A stretch of DNA of 64,000 nt from positions 682,001-746,000 of the forward strand of contig NW_024465777.1 in the NCBI RefSeq assembly GCF_017591425.1, in the 5' to 3' direction. The stretch comes from Ochotona curzoniae (lineage: Eukaryota; Chordata; Mammalia; Lagomorpha; Ochotonidae). Below the pieces are notes generated by a model that saw only the letters and a program-made list of their open reading frames with translations, did no database searches and had not been told where the DNA came from. Shown piece by piece: positions 1-11,430 of the stretch (positions are counted from its first letter, which is position 1; every line of letters starts with the position of its first letter). Both the position numbers and the translations under genes were made by a program.

Positions 1-369
1 AACGTCTTGCAAAAGGGCCTTTTATTATTCATGCTTTCTGTCCCTATCGACCTTATGCTAATCAAAGGATCTGTTTAGGGTTTCATTCTTTCCTTGATCT
101 TTAGGTTCTCCTTTTCTTTGTGATACATTTCGTGCCTTAACAGATTCAAGATTGAGTTGTAGAGTAAGGATTGTAGTAGGAATTTTTATTGAGAGTTTTT
201 AGGTGAAACAAAGGGCAGAATTATTCTTGGGTACACCCAAGTTTTGTGTGTAAACAAAAACTGAAATGTCGATGAAGGAGTCACAGGATGTGGTTAAGAA
301 CTTGCATTGTTTTAACATATTGATTACGTAATACCATGTCAACTAATTCCATAATGTTGTAAATTGTTG

Positions 370-656
370 TTGATGTTGTGCTGGGGCTTTCAATTGATCA
401 GGATGATATTCTGCCAGCTCTACCATCAGACCAGAAATGGTCTCCCCAAGAAACTGTTGAATTTATCTGGACAATAACATGATGGACTCTATGCTTGATA
501 TATGTTTGCAAAGAAAGAATCTTGACTTAATTTGAACTGTAATACTACAACAAGGTGGAGGAATCCACCATGGGGGGAGGGCACAGGGAGGAGTTGGGGA
601 AATTCCAGAGCCTATGAAACTGTGTCACATAATTAGTAATAAAAATAATAAATAAA
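370..656 (+). mobile_element. LINE-1 3' end remnant
   Basis: The stretch with GGAATCCACCATGGGGGGAGGG and ending in an (AATAA)-rich tail at 633-656 looks like a LINE-1 3' untranslated end. No coding part is seen in 1-370, where I recognise nothing else. Confidence 0.4.
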
Positions 657-822
657 AAGTTTGTGCCAGAGCTTGTGAGGGTTTCTGTATAAATAAAGGG
701 GACAGCTTTCTTGTATTCGTCCATTACGATCGTGAAATCGTAGTGGTCCATTTCTTTCCTCTTTACACCTGATCCACACACTGTTCTCGAGTTCCGAACT
801 TGGCTGGGGCTGGACTCCAGCA
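657..822 (+). mobile_element. Endogenous retrovirus LTR fragment (R-U5 part)
   Basis: AATAAA at 692-697, then a CGAGTTCCGAACTTGGCTGG box and an end at CTGGACTCCAGCA. The same order occurs at 58120-58288, so these are two copies of one LTR family. Only the 3' part is kept here. Confidence 0.55.
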
Positions 823-3382
823 TGTTTACATAGTTGATCAGAGTGAGAGAATCAAGGGTTAGGGAAAAGTGATCATTGTTTTCAAATTTTCTATTTATCC
901 TTCCTGTTTCTGGGGGAAGAGATGAGATAAGGGGAGAAGCCATACCCAGCCTCCCAACTGCCCCAGTACCTGGGGACGGGGAACAGCCACCCAATATCAA
1001 CCCAGGGTCCCTGATGTGGAGCATGCTCCAAGGGTTCTACCCAACCGGTTTCAATAGTTCTGAAATGTTGTCAGTCTAACCAATCCAAGGATGAGGAAAT
1101 CCTTCCAAGGTCCATTGGTTGACATAACCAACCTTAGAATCTCCATTCACCCAAATATTTGCTGTCATCATTTGGCTGGGGTAGTTATCCAATTTATTCT
1201 GTCCTCCTTCTTTGCTATGGTACCAGATGTCCTCTGCAGGCCCCAATGGCCTGCCGTATCCTCAATGTGTATGTGAGCCAGCTATACACTGCTCCATGTT
1301 TTTCACTAAGGAGGCCAAGTTCTGACACATGCACTCCACAGTCAAACCACCAATCCTGGATGTGAGACTCCAGACCTCTGCATGCAGGAAGATTTTTCTT
1401 CAGAGATTTTGCTCATGCTGCTCAGGATGTGTTACAGCACACTGAGCTGCCCCTCATGACTTGGGCCTTTGACACCCATAGGGAAAACCAGAATGGAGTT
1501 TATGGTTGATTTCAGCTTTTCTCAGCTCTGACTGTTGAAGGCATTTGTGGAGTGTACCAGCCCATATGAGATTCTCTGACTCTTTCTCCTTCCCTCTCTC
1601 TCTCTCCTCTCCTCCCTCCATCTTACCCCCTACTTCTCTTTCTTCCTCCTTCCCTCTCTCTTTCCTTTTTTTCACTCTCCCATTCTCTCTATTCCCTCTG
1701 TCACCATGCCTTTCAAAAAGATACAAATGCGAGTCTTTGAAGATAAGAAAATTCTCCATAGGGTTAATCAGTGGTGCAGCTGACCATGTCTGTCCACAAG
1801 ACCTCGGAGATCAGGACACCATGGCAGGGACTGTGGTCAGATGGTGGCTTCAAGGGTCTCTCTCTTAGCAGAGGGTCAAGGTAACCAGCACTACCCAAAG
1901 CCATGTGGATAAGGACTGGAGACTCCTACTTTGAGCTGGGGGAGGATCGAACCTCCCTGAGATTGGATGAACCCTGTCAGGCCAAGAAGCAACATTCCCT
2001 CAAGGGCTCTAGGCCAATGCTAGCTTTTATCCATGCTTTTGTCCATGCATGGACACGAGCTCCATGCATCCCCTTGGATCACATGTTCCTTAAGATCCTG
2101 TCTGATCTAAGGGCTTCATAGTGGATTCAGCACATAAATCATCTTTCCTTGATCCTCCTCCTGGCTCCACATTCCTCTTGCTCAGCTCAGGGCCTGGGGA
2201 AGGGTTCTTGGTGCAAAGCTGAACAAATAAACATGTCCAGACCCAGAGGGAGTAAATAGGACCAGAGAGCATGGGGCTGTTTTTATCACCATCTGAAGGC
2301 CTTCACAGCTTCTCCACCTGTGACCACTCACTGTCCTCAGACCTAGGCAGATCCACATCTGGATCAGCAGACATCACTGACCACCCCACACCAGGCCTTT
2401 CACCACTAAGAACGATCCAACATCCCCAAGCATTGCTCTCCTCCTAGGCTTGGACATGGAGAAGCCCCAAAGGAAGGCTGTGTGTGGACAGGGACACTCG
2501 TGGGAGGAGCCTGGCACTCCCGGAGCAGCAGGTGTCAAGGCAGAGACACAGTGAAAGAGATAGAGATCCTTCATGTGTTACCTTCTGAATGATTACAACA
2601 CCAAGGCTAAACCAGTGCAAAGCCAGAGAACGGGAACTCTATCCAGGCTCTTTTATTGTGAACACAAGAAGAAAGCCCTGGCTTTCAACTCAGGGAATTT
2701 GTGTTGAAGAGAGCAAGCAGACAAGGACCTGGGGACTCAGTGACATTTTTCAAAAAGGATCCTGAGTGCTGTGTGGAGGATGGGGTGGGGGGAGTGAGAG
2801 GTTTCCGTTGGGATTGGTCATTTGGGCAAAGCCTGGGTCTGAGCGGGTGGGGAGAAAGGGGCTTGGCCTGAGACAATGGCAGTGGTCCTGGCCGGAGTAC
2901 ACCTGCACTGGAACAATACGTGAGGTCATTCCCGTGCAGGGGGAGGTGCAATGTCCAGCATGGGTAATGTGAACGTGACTCAGATTCAGAGTGTAGAAAA
3001 GACTACACTCATCCCTGGCTACTCTGAGAACAGTACCCAGCTCCAGGCGTATTTCTGATGAGGACAAGCAGCTCCTAGACCTCGCACACACACGAGAGAG
3101 AGAGAAAGAGAGGTAAATAGTCAACTCAATAAAGAATTCAGCAAATAAAAAGTAAAAAGACTGTAGTTCGATTGCAAAATTGACAAGGGCTATAAGCAAT
3201 CACCAAATAAAAAGACATTCAATGGTTACAAGTATTGATCCCACATTAAAGGTTGGACATTTGTCTCTCAGAAAAATGAAATCACATGCCCAAGGTCTCA
3301 GGGCTGGGAGGCAGCACAGGCAGGATATGAATCCAGGGCTGAGGAATTCTAGCACCATGTCCTTACCTGGAGGAGGGGGCAT
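823..3382. other. Intergenic, no gene recognised
   Basis: Left flank of the array. It holds a SINE tail grown into a long pyrimidine tract (about 1568-1710) and a short CA/GA tract near 3087-3113. Open frames here are short and compositionally odd; none resembles a known protein. Confidence 0.5.
1500..1730 (+). repeat. SINE 3' part with expanded pyrimidine tract
   Basis: A C-SINE-like 3' half whose CT-rich segment has expanded to about 130 bases of almost pure C and T (1568-1710). Confidence 0.5.
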
Positions 3383-3527
3383 GTTCTGATGCCAACTTTC
3401 CATCTTGTTCCCCTGTTATCAATTGGCCACCTGGTGCTACTCATGCAACCACTTAGTGCAGGGAACCCTGGATCCTTCCTCTGGCTGTCAGTCTTCCATG
3501 TGCAGTGGGTAGGGACTGTGACCTTGG
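3383..3527 (+). promoter_or_regulatory. Conserved proximal promoter block, copy 1 (E-box, NR5A2-like site)
   Basis: A block shared by all four copies begins with TTCTGATGCCAAC and holds a TTTCC stretch, TTATCAATTGG and an E-box CACCTGG at 3428-3434. Further on, TGACCTTGG at 3519-3527 reads CCAAGGTCA on the other strand, a match to the NR5A2/LRH-1 consensus. E-box plus T/C-rich box and NR5A2 sites are known parts of pancreatic acinar promoters (PTF1, NR5A2); binding here is inference. Confidence 0.5.
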
Positions 3528-3583
3528 ACCATGGGAGACCTGGGAATGGAGCCCAGTCCAGCCCCCTCTACCTGTCTCTGCCG

Positions 3584-3590
3584 TATATTA
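3584..3590 (+). promoter_or_regulatory. TATA box of CELA3 copy 1
   Basis: TATATTA lies 52 bases before the ATG at 3636, at the same place in all four copies. A start of transcription near 3614 and a 5' leader of about 20 bases follow from normal TATA spacing (inference). Confidence 0.8.
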
Positions 3591-3635
3591 GAGCTGAGGC
3601 TCTGTCTCGCTTCGGTTCTTTCATCTAAACTCACA

Positions 3636-6600
3636 ATGTTCCGGCTGCTGAGCTCTCTCCTCCTTGTGGCCCTGGGTAAGCCCCAGCATGAGTCTGTGAT
3701 CCCTGTGTCCTGGACCAGAAGTCCTGAAATCTGCTCCCCACCTTGGGTGTTATGATCCCAACACCTGCTTCCATAGGAGAGGTCTCAGTGTGTACCTGGG
3801 GCACAGTTATGGGGACTTTCAGTTTGGTGCTGGGGAGGAGAAAGGTGGGAAAACAGGGAATGGACCAGTTCGAAAAAGGACTGGGAGCAGCACCAAGGGC
3901 TCTGGAGAAAGTCCTTGGTGGATCAGTGGTCAAAACCAAGAGGTGAAGCTCAGGCTCTGCACTTAGAGTATGTGGGATGAAGTTTCCATTCTCAATTTCT
4001 GAACAAGATTTATTTTTATTTGTTTGAAAAGCTGAATTACAGAGAAAGAGAGAGGAGGAAAGACAGAACGTCATCAGTCTGCTAGTTTATTCTCCATATG
4101 ACCACAGTGGTCAGGACTGGGCCAGGCTGAAGCTAGGAGTCCAGAGCCTCTTCCAGGTCTACCATATGGGTACAGAGGCCCAAGGTCTTGGACTGTCTTC
4201 CACTGCTCCTCGAGGCATACCAGCAGGCAGCTGGATTGGAAATGAAACAGCTGAGACTTGAAACAGCATACGTATGGGATGCCAGCCTTGCAGGCACCAG
4301 CTAAACATGCTATGCCACAATGTCAGCCCTTCCATTCCTAACTTTACTGATAGGGAAACTGAGCCTTGAACAAGCAGCTCATTCTTGAACCTATCTGTGT
4401 TGTGAACACAGAAAGTCTTTAAATCCTACACTCCTTTGAAAAACATTTTTTTCATTTATGCATTTTACTTGAAAGAAAGAGTGGGGTACAGACAGAAGAA
4501 TACAGAAGCATCTTCCATCTCTACAACAAGGAGATATCCCAACTCCCTTCTTACCCCCAAGTATCTCAAACAGACAGCAGCCAGTGGAGGTCAGGGACAC
4601 AAGTTCTTGCACCATCACTGTAGCCTGCTGGGGTACACAGAGAGTTGGAATCCAGAAAGAAACCAAAACTCAAAGCCAGGGACTCCCATATGGGACTTGG
4701 GCATTCTAAGGGACACTGGAACCACAGCATCAAATACCAACCCCAACGCCACCACTGTGTGACAGCAGCAGCAGGCTGCTGAGCAGGCTGACCTGGAGTC
4801 GGGCACTGTTTCTAGTGTCAGCAGCCTCACCGCTCGTATTGACTGAGGCAGCATGTTTATCTCCTTCCTTGCCTCGAGGGACCCTGGAAATGCCTGTTCT
4901 AGTCCCAGTGTTTACTGTTCATCAGTGATGTCTGAGACTCAGAAAGGGAAGGGAAATCAGGGGGTCAAAAGCTGTGGCACAGCTAGGACTGGGATCCTGC
5001 CCCCCTTTCCTCTTGGGGTCCCTCTGCTGGTTACGCCTTTCCTCTCCTCTAGCCTCAGGCTTGGACCAGCCTTCCTTCAACCCCTCCAGCCGTGTGGTCA
5101 ATGGTGAGGATGCAGAGCCCTACAGCTGGCCTTGGCAGGTGAGAGCAACACCAGCTGCACTGAATCACACTGTGGGCTCAGGACTCCAAGTTCTGATGCA
5201 AGGTCTCTAGCCTTGACCCCATGGCTCCCTTTCCAGTCCCTGCTTCAGCTTCCCAGAGCCAGTAGCTCTGGAACAGTCAGTTGCCCATGGAGATTTTTCT
5301 GCTTTTATCTACAACCTGCTGTTTGTGTATTAAAAGTTGGATCTGGAGCCAGAAGGCAGCTTCACTCAAGGGGTTGTTGCATTAATAATTGCGGCACTGT
5401 ATTTAGGAAGGCAGACTTGGAGATTCCATTCTACATTCATTGAATTATACAATAGGATCTAGGATGGGGATACTGCATAAACACAGTGTGATTCCAGAGG
5501 AACTTTGATAGGACCACCATGAGCAAGTGTGTGGGTTGGGAACCACATGACTCAGAAAGGACTGTTGTTTTTAGTGTGAATGGCACCTCTGGCATTGTGT
5601 GTGATATACAACAGACATCAAAACCCTAGCCATGGACCCTTAGATTGCTTCTTTCTGGTCACTAGGTCTCCCTGCAGTATGAGTACAGTGGGGGCTGGTT
5701 CCACACCTGTGGAGGGACCCTCATCTCCGCCGACTGGGTTATCACTGCTGCCCACTGCTACTCGTGAGTTCCCTTACTGCCCCCATCTCTACCCTGTGTG
5801 GAGCCCAGGCTCCCCAGGACACGGTGGGCAGTCAGGCCAACTAACTTCCGCTCCCATGGCAGGAGTGACCGGACATATCGGGTTGTGTTGGGAGAGTACG
5901 ACCGCTCAGTGACAGAGGGACCTGAGCAGGAGATCCTCATCAATCCTGAGGACTTCATTGTCCACCCACTATACTTTTCCATTTGTACACCTTGCGGGTA
6001 AGTGAGCTCAAAGCCTGGGACCAGGCTCCTATGTTCTTCCCTCCATAACCCATTGCTCATCTAGGAAAATTTCAGAGACAGGGGGAAGGGTGAGCAGCCT
6101 GGGCCCAGTTCTCACACACTGGGCAGAGCCTTAGAGACCAGCAGCAACAACATCCCTCCCTGCACAGGGTTCAGCAGGCCAGGGAGAGACAGGAAGTCCC
6201 CCAGGGCTGCTGGGTTCAGTGTCCCTGGATCCCAGGACTCTCAGGCCTCTTCTTCAAGTCCAAGGTGTCCTGTGCTCAGCAGAGGTTCCTCCAGCACAGT
6301 CTAGGTTCCTGGATGTGTGAGCAGGGGAGGAGCGCTGGACTGAGAATCAGGCTGTGGGTGTCCCTCCCTGAGTGCCCTGGACAGTGACAGTGAGTGCCCT
6401 GCTCTGGGCTTAGGTTTCCAGTTGTCACAGGTGACCCCGTAGCAGGGCTTCGTGGTGGTGGTGATGGGCATGGAGGCTCTGTTCAGTCCTCACCTGTGTA
6501 TACACCTGTGTTTCCGGGGCTTAGACTTTTCTGATGAGAGGATCACAGGACGGGGTAGAACATGGGCAGATGCAATACATGAGGGACACAGCAATGGAGA

Positions 6601-6861
6601 CCCAGGCCCATCCTCACAGGGCTCCTGGGGCAGAAGGGAGATAAGGGAGACCCAGATAAAGATGTCCCAAGTGACAGCAGGCAGATAAGTGGTCCCCAAC
6701 ATCTGGTCTGTGGGAGAGAAGCATCAGCATCCCTGGGAACCTGTGGGAAATGTCAGACCTCAGACCTCAACCAGACACAGCCTTGGACATCCTGGGGTAG
6801 GGCCCTGAAATCTGTGGCTTTACTTATTTTTTTTACACTTTTATTTTTATTTCTTGAAGCC

Positions 6862-6911
<50 letters not shown>

Positions 6912-9337
6912 ATCATTAGTCTACTGGTTCCACCCCTAAATGCCTACTTTGACCAGGTTGAACTCAGAAAGCTGGAACTCGATCTGGATCTCCCATGTGG
7001 ATGTCTGGAATTCAGGACCTTGAGCTTCAGCCTTGACCTTGTAGCCACCAGCTGCTTCTCCAGCCTGGGCATGAGCAGGAAGCTGGGATGGGAAGCAGAG
7101 CCTGGACTTGCCCCTTGCCACTGTGATGCGGGATGCAACCTCTGAGTGCTGAGCCCAGTGCCCACCCAGAAACTGTGGGCCACAGCCTTCCAGGGCACTC
7201 TGATTCAACTTCAGTGTGAAGACCACAGATGGACACCTAACACAAGCATGAAGGCCAAGGGCTGATGAGGGCTGGAGGGGCAGGAAGCAGCTGTGCAATT
7301 AGGGGATGCCGGAATAGCAGCAGTCTCTTAGATGGGAATACCTAGGTGTTAGACCCACTGGAGGACCAAGCTCCACATGACTCTTCCCTCCTCACAGCAA
7401 TGACATCGCCCTCATCAAGCTGTCACACAGTGCAAACCTGACATCTGAAGTCAAGCCTGCCTGCCTCCCTCCTGCTGGGGACATCCTGGACCATGGGACA
7501 GAATGCTACATCACCGGCTGGGGACGTCTTTCCAGTATGTGCTGGCCAGGAGGCGTGGTAGGGTGCATGGTCACACCAGGGCTGGTCTCTGGGTTTTTCG
7601 CCTTCTGCAGCCTCCCAAATTCTAATGTGCCCACCTGTGTGCTAGGCCTGGAGTATAGAGGTGCACGCAACATGAGAACGCTAGAACTGGAAGGAAAAAG
7701 GACCAAATCAGGCCAAGCCAATAGTGCTGCAGACCTCCAATGCCAACCTCTGTTATTGCTCTCTGTTGTGCAGCTGATGGCTTATCCCCAAACAAGCTTC
7801 AGAAGGGGCTGCTGCCCGTGGTGGACCACGCACACTGCACAAGGCTGACCTGGTGGGGTTTACTTGTGAGAAGGACCATGGTGTGCGCGGGCGGGTATGA
7901 AGTCTCTGGCTGCTATGTAAGTAACTTTGCATCTGTCCCAGGTGGGCAGGGCTCCAGGTTCCTCTACCATCTCCATGAGGTGGAATAGGTGTCTTCTCTG
8001 TTAGCCCTGTCAGGCTCCAGGCCTGGAGGAAGTCAGCACAGCCCACACACCCTGACTCCTGGCCCAGTTCACACGCCCCCTCACCTGGGAACATCACTGT
8101 CCCTCTTCCTGCTCAGGCTTCCCCAGCAGCACAGCAGGCACACTCACACCACCACCTTGAGTCACCCACTCTGGGCTCTGCAGGGATCCTCAACCACTGT
8201 GCTGTGGGAGCTGAGTCCTCCTAGGCAGTAGGGAAGGTGCTGCCAGCTGGGGGCGCTGGCGTCTCTCGGGGCTCCCTCTGTGCCAGGGGCTGTGCTGAGG
8301 TCCTGTGTGGGTCCCTTCCTGCTCAGCAGCTGTGGTAGCACAGACCCTGGTCCTGGCCAGCTGACGCCCTGAGGCTGGGGGAGGTGCAGCAGTGTGGGTG
8401 TGTCTGCAACCCCCAGATCAGGGACAATTCCTTCCAGCTGAGATGTGGCTCAGCATCCACCCCTTTGACCATCACAGGGTGACTCTGGAGGACCCCTCAA
8501 CTGCCCTGCAGGGGACGGTTTCTGGCAGGTCCACGGTGTGACCAGCTTTGTGTCCTCCAGTGGTTGCAACACTGAGAGGAAGCCCACTGTGTTCACCCGT
8601 GTGTCGGCTTTCATTGACTGGATTGAGAAGGTGAGGACTGGGCAATTTGGGCTTTCCTGAGAGGGTCTGGGTGACAGATCAGATCCTGGTGAGGGGCTGC
8701 AAAGGATCCTAGAAGGGCAGTGGGGTCTTGGGGACATTCCCGAGGGGCCCGGGGATGTGTTCTGCTCTGTGTGGCACCAGATCTTCGCAGGCTTTGAGTG
8801 GAGCATTGCACTTCCTTATTAGTGAGGGTTTCTCAGTGTGTCCTCAGGTCAGAACCTTACTTGTCCTAGAGGATAGAGGGACATGTGGCCACCTGATGGG
8901 GGAGATGTGAAATGAGCAAAAATGCTGAGAATGGGTGCATTCTCAATAATAATGGGCGAGAAGGCCAAGCATCAATGAGGGCAGTCAGACAAAGACAGTT
9001 AATATTGTCCATGATATCATAGCAGCGATCACCACTTACACACCATGTAAATGTGCACTATGGACAGTAATGGGAACCTTGGTGGTTTAATCCCGAACCC
9101 CCATTAGGTGAATCCTGTGATCACCACTCTCACTAGAGAGGAAACAGGCTCAGACAGGGTAGGTCACTCTCCCTGGTCACACAGGGAATGAGTGGTGAGG
9201 TTAGGAGCTGACCCCAGTTCCATATGACTCCAGAACATGTGATGCTAACCTGATTGTTCTGTCTGTTCATTCTTTTCCAGAACACTGGGCTTGACCTCAG
9301 CCAGTGTGCAGATCCCACATCCTTTTATAAAGAATAA
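3636..9337 (+). CDS. CELA3: CELA3-type pancreatic elastase, copy 1 (8 exons, intact)
   Basis: Secreted serine protease zymogen of the chymotrypsin-like elastase 3 family, made by pancreatic acinar cells to digest protein in the gut. Coding exons: 3636-3675, 5053-5138, 5666-5763, 5863-5997, 7398-7534, 7774-7916, 8478-8630, 9281-9337; all introns are GT-AG and the frame stays open for 282 residues (human CELA3 is about 270). Seen: signal peptide [16 protein letters not shown], propeptide ending SSR before VVNGED (tryptic activation), TAAHC (His72), GNDIAL (Asp122), GDSGGP (Ser216), SFV and KPTVF pocket segments typical of elastases. Asn133-Leu-Thr is a possible glycosylation site. Odd points: Tyr replaces the usual Asn just before GDSGGP; the last exon encodes an 18-residue tail instead of the short family ending, and its TAA lies inside the AATAAA signal. 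The start follows a good Kozak A at -3, 52 bases after the TATA box. Expression is inferred, not shown. Confidence 0.93.
4005..4335 (-). mobile_element. Lagomorph C-type SINE in intron 1 of copy 1
   Basis: Minus orientation: poly-T start, GA-rich segment, GGCCAGGCTGAAGC, CTTCCAGGTCT, then GTATGGGATGCCAGC near the tRNA-like head. Confidence 0.75.
4440..4790 (-). mobile_element. Diverged C-type SINE in intron 1 of copy 1
   Basis: T-rich start, AGAAAGAGTGGGGTACAGACAG segment and GACTCCCATATGGGACTTGGGC near the head. Older and more diverged than the copy at 4005. Confidence 0.55.
6815..7200 (-). mobile_element. C-type SINE with (GA)n in intron 4 of copy 1
   Basis: T-rich start, (GA)n at about 6865-6907 and a SINE body. 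A SINE sits at the equivalent intron 4 place in copies 2 (28110), 3 (46125) and 4 (62285), so this insertion predates the duplications. Confidence 0.65.
8021..8477 (+). other. Hyperconserved 3' part of intron 6, copy 1
   Basis: From the GGAGGAAGTCAGCACAGCCC start to the exon 7 acceptor, this intronic block reads almost identically in copies 2 (29291-29746), 3 (47661-48113) and 4 (63801 to the window end), while neighbouring introns and even exons 3-4 differ strongly. Either it is homogenised by gene conversion or it is under constraint. It includes a CTCF-like motif at 8243-8259. Confidence 0.7.
8243..8259 (+). promoter_or_regulatory. CTCF-like motif, intron 6 of copy 1
   Basis: CCAGCTGGGGGCGCTGG fits the CTCF core CCASYAGRGGGCRS except for T in place of A at position 6. 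Binding is inference. Confidence 0.4.
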
Positions 9338-9338
9338 A
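9333..9338 (+). promoter_or_regulatory. Poly(A) signal of CELA3 copy 1, overlapping the stop codon
   Basis: AATAAA at 9333-9338 contains the TAA stop at 9335-9337, so the 3' untranslated region is only the short stretch to the cleavage site. Human and rodent elastase mRNAs also have very short 3' ends, but the overlap is unusual. Confidence 0.8.
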
Positions 9339-9840
9339 GATCTCTCATCAGGTCCCGAGTTGGTTCTCTTTCCTCCAATGCCTCCATTGCCTCTTCCTTT
9401 CTGGCCTGTTCCTGAGACCTGAGAGCTGACGTGCAGAGATGAGACCAGAGTCAGCCTCTCATGTGAGGACAAGAAAGGTGCAGGACCCAGGGAGAAGGAG
9501 TCATCATGGGGGACCAATCCTCATGAACTGCCTCGGACTGTTAGCTCTTGGCCTCAGGACTTCCAGCGTGGAAACTGAGGCAGTCCCAGGACAACAGGGC
9601 AAGCAGGTCCCCCAGGTAGAGTTCCCAGAGAGCAGTGGCTTTTCCATGCAGGAAGAACACACAGTGACTCCTGCAGAGAACCTGAGCCTGCCCCCTCTCA
9701 GGAGGCTCGTGGTGGAGTGGGAGGACCAGGGGTTCCTGCCGCCACTGACCGGCAGGAGAAGGAGGGCTGTAGTCATTCATTCACTCAGTATCATTCATTC
9801 CTCATTTCAGAGGAGGGCTCTGAAATGGTTCATTATTTAA
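9339..9840 (+). repeat. Duplicated 3' flank of CELA3 copy 1
   Basis: The sequence after the gene (TCCATTGCCTCTTCC, GAGATGAGACCAGAGTCAGCC, CACAGTGACTCCTGCAGAG) recurs after copy 2 (30432-30725) and copy 3 (48990-49510), which shows that the duplicated unit extends past the poly(A) site. No gene is seen in it. Confidence 0.7.
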
Positions 9841-10209
9841 GGTAAAATGCGCATGGCAGAGGTGTTCAGGTAACACTGACTGCCTCCCTACCCATGGCAG
9901 GCTTGGGCTGTGAATTCTGAGGTTTATACAGCAGCCTGAGGGAGAGTCGGGGCCACAGGGTGAGGAGACACACAGGGACAGAGGGGCACATGGTTTGCAG
10001 CCCACAGGATGGAGCCCCCCAAGCAGTGAGCAGGTCAGAAAGACATCAGTTGTGCAAATCAAAGAAACACAAACACAAACCAGTTGTACAGCTCATGTGC
10101 CTCCCGAACTCTACAGATAAAGCATGCCTCAGCAAGGAAGCACGCTGATCACTACTGATACCAAGATGCTCCACTGTCCCTTTCCTTCACACATTATCAT
10201 TTTTGTGGC

Positions 10210-10490
10210 TAGCTTTCAGTGCAGGCTGAAATGGGGCATGTGACACCAGCATCCCATATCCGAGTGTAGGTTTGTCCCAGGTGCACTGCTTCGAATGTAG
10301 CTGCCTGCTAATGCACATGTAGACTGTCCCAGTGCCTGGACTACTGCAACACATGTGGGTGACCTGGACAGAGTTTGTCTGCTGGCAGCCATGTGGGTAA
10401 TGAATCAGCACATAGAAGGGGTGTGTGTGTGTGTGTGTTTCCTTTTCTGCCACACAGCCTTTCAAATAAATGCATGCATATAAAATTCTG
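10210..10490 (+). mobile_element. C-type SINE with short (TG)n
   Basis: Head with ACCAGCATCCCATATCCGAG, (GT)n at 10421-10438 and TTTCAAATAAATG end. Confidence 0.6.
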
Positions 10491-10499
10491 AAAAAGAGC

Positions 10500-10770
10500 T
10501 TCCAGGGGAGCAGGTGTTTACCCAAGTGATTAATAGAGCCATGTCTTATGTCCAGATAGAGTATGTGGGCTTAAGCCCTGGCTCTGGCTCCTGGCACAGA
10601 TCCCATCAGGAAGTGATGGTGTTTCACATTCCTGGGTTTGTGTCACCCTCCTGGAGCCTTGGGCTGTCCTCCTGGCTCCTCTTGACCCCTGCCCAGTCAC
10701 TGTGGGCATTTCAAGGTTGAAATAGTGGATGGGGGTTTCCTCTATTTGTCTTTCTCCCTTTAAAATAAAC
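10500..10770 (+). mobile_element. C-type SINE
   Basis: GGAGCAGGTGTTTACCCAAG head, CCCTGGCTCTGGCTCCTGGC body and CTTTAAAATAAA end. Directly followed by another SINE in the same direction. Confidence 0.55.
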
Positions 10771-10774
10771 CTAA

Positions 10775-11095
10775 TGAGGGCCCAGCACGATGGTGTAGTG
10801 GTTAAGGTCCTCGCCTTGCACACCCGGGATCCCATATGGGTGCCGGTTCTAATCCTGGCAGCCCCACTTCCCATCCAACTCTGCCTGGGAAAGCAGCCGA
10901 GGATGGCCCAAAGCTTTGGGACCCTGCACCCACCTCGGAGGCCCAGAAGAGGCTCCTGGCTTCGGATTGGCTCAGTTCCAGCCGTTGCGGCCGCTTGGGG
11001 AGTGAATCATTGGAAGAAGATCTTCCTCTCTGTCTCTCCTCTCTGTATATCCGCCTTTCCAATAAAAATAAAAATAAATCTTAAAAAAAATAAAC
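10775..11095 (+). mobile_element. C-type SINE, well preserved
   Basis: Clean copy: GGGCCCAGCACGATGGTGTA head with tRNA-like A and B boxes (GGTTCTAATCC), GGAGGCCCAGAAGAGG, CTCTCTGTATATCCGCC and (AATAAAA)n tail. The best marker in the window for a lagomorph, probably pika, origin. Confidence 0.8.
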
Positions 11096-11104
11096 TTAAT
11101 GAAA

Positions 11105-11430
11105 AACATTTTTAAAGATTTACTTCTTTTACTTGGAAAGAGTTAACAGAGAGAGACAGACAGACAGAGATCTTCCATCTACTGGTTCATTCCCCAAATG
11201 GCTACAATAGCCAGAGGTAGGCCACTCTGAAGCTGGGAACCAAGCTTTTCCTCCCAGGTCTCTCATGTGGCTGCTGAAGTCCAGGGACTTGAGCCATCCT
11301 CCACTACTTCTCCAGCTCATAAGCAAGGAGCTGCATTGAAGTGGAGTGGCCAGAACATGAACTGGTGCCCAGATGGAATGCCGATGCTGACAGATGATTA
11401 ACCTGTTACACCACTGCGCTAGCTTTATAA
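11105..11430 (-). mobile_element. C-type SINE
   Basis: AAAGATTTACTTC start, GA-rich segment, body with TCCCAGGTCTCTCATGTGGC, ending at the head with GTTACACCACTGCGCTAGC. Forms an inverted pair with the copy at 10775. Confidence 0.7.

Noticed and set aside
1454..1759. A 101-codon minus-strand frame rich in Lys, Glu, Arg and Gly
   Set aside because: It is the translation of the long pyrimidine tract of a SINE tail, not a gene.
5764..5912. Read-through of exon 3 of copy 1 into intron 3 as one open frame (part of 5580-5912)
   Set aside because: The exon-exon frame with GTGAGT donor and CAG acceptor restores the conserved elastase sequence exactly; the read-through does not.
10775..11095. tRNA gene
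   Set aside because: The A- and B-box-like sequences belong to the tRNA-derived head of a SINE; no cloverleaf with an anticodon arm is evident.
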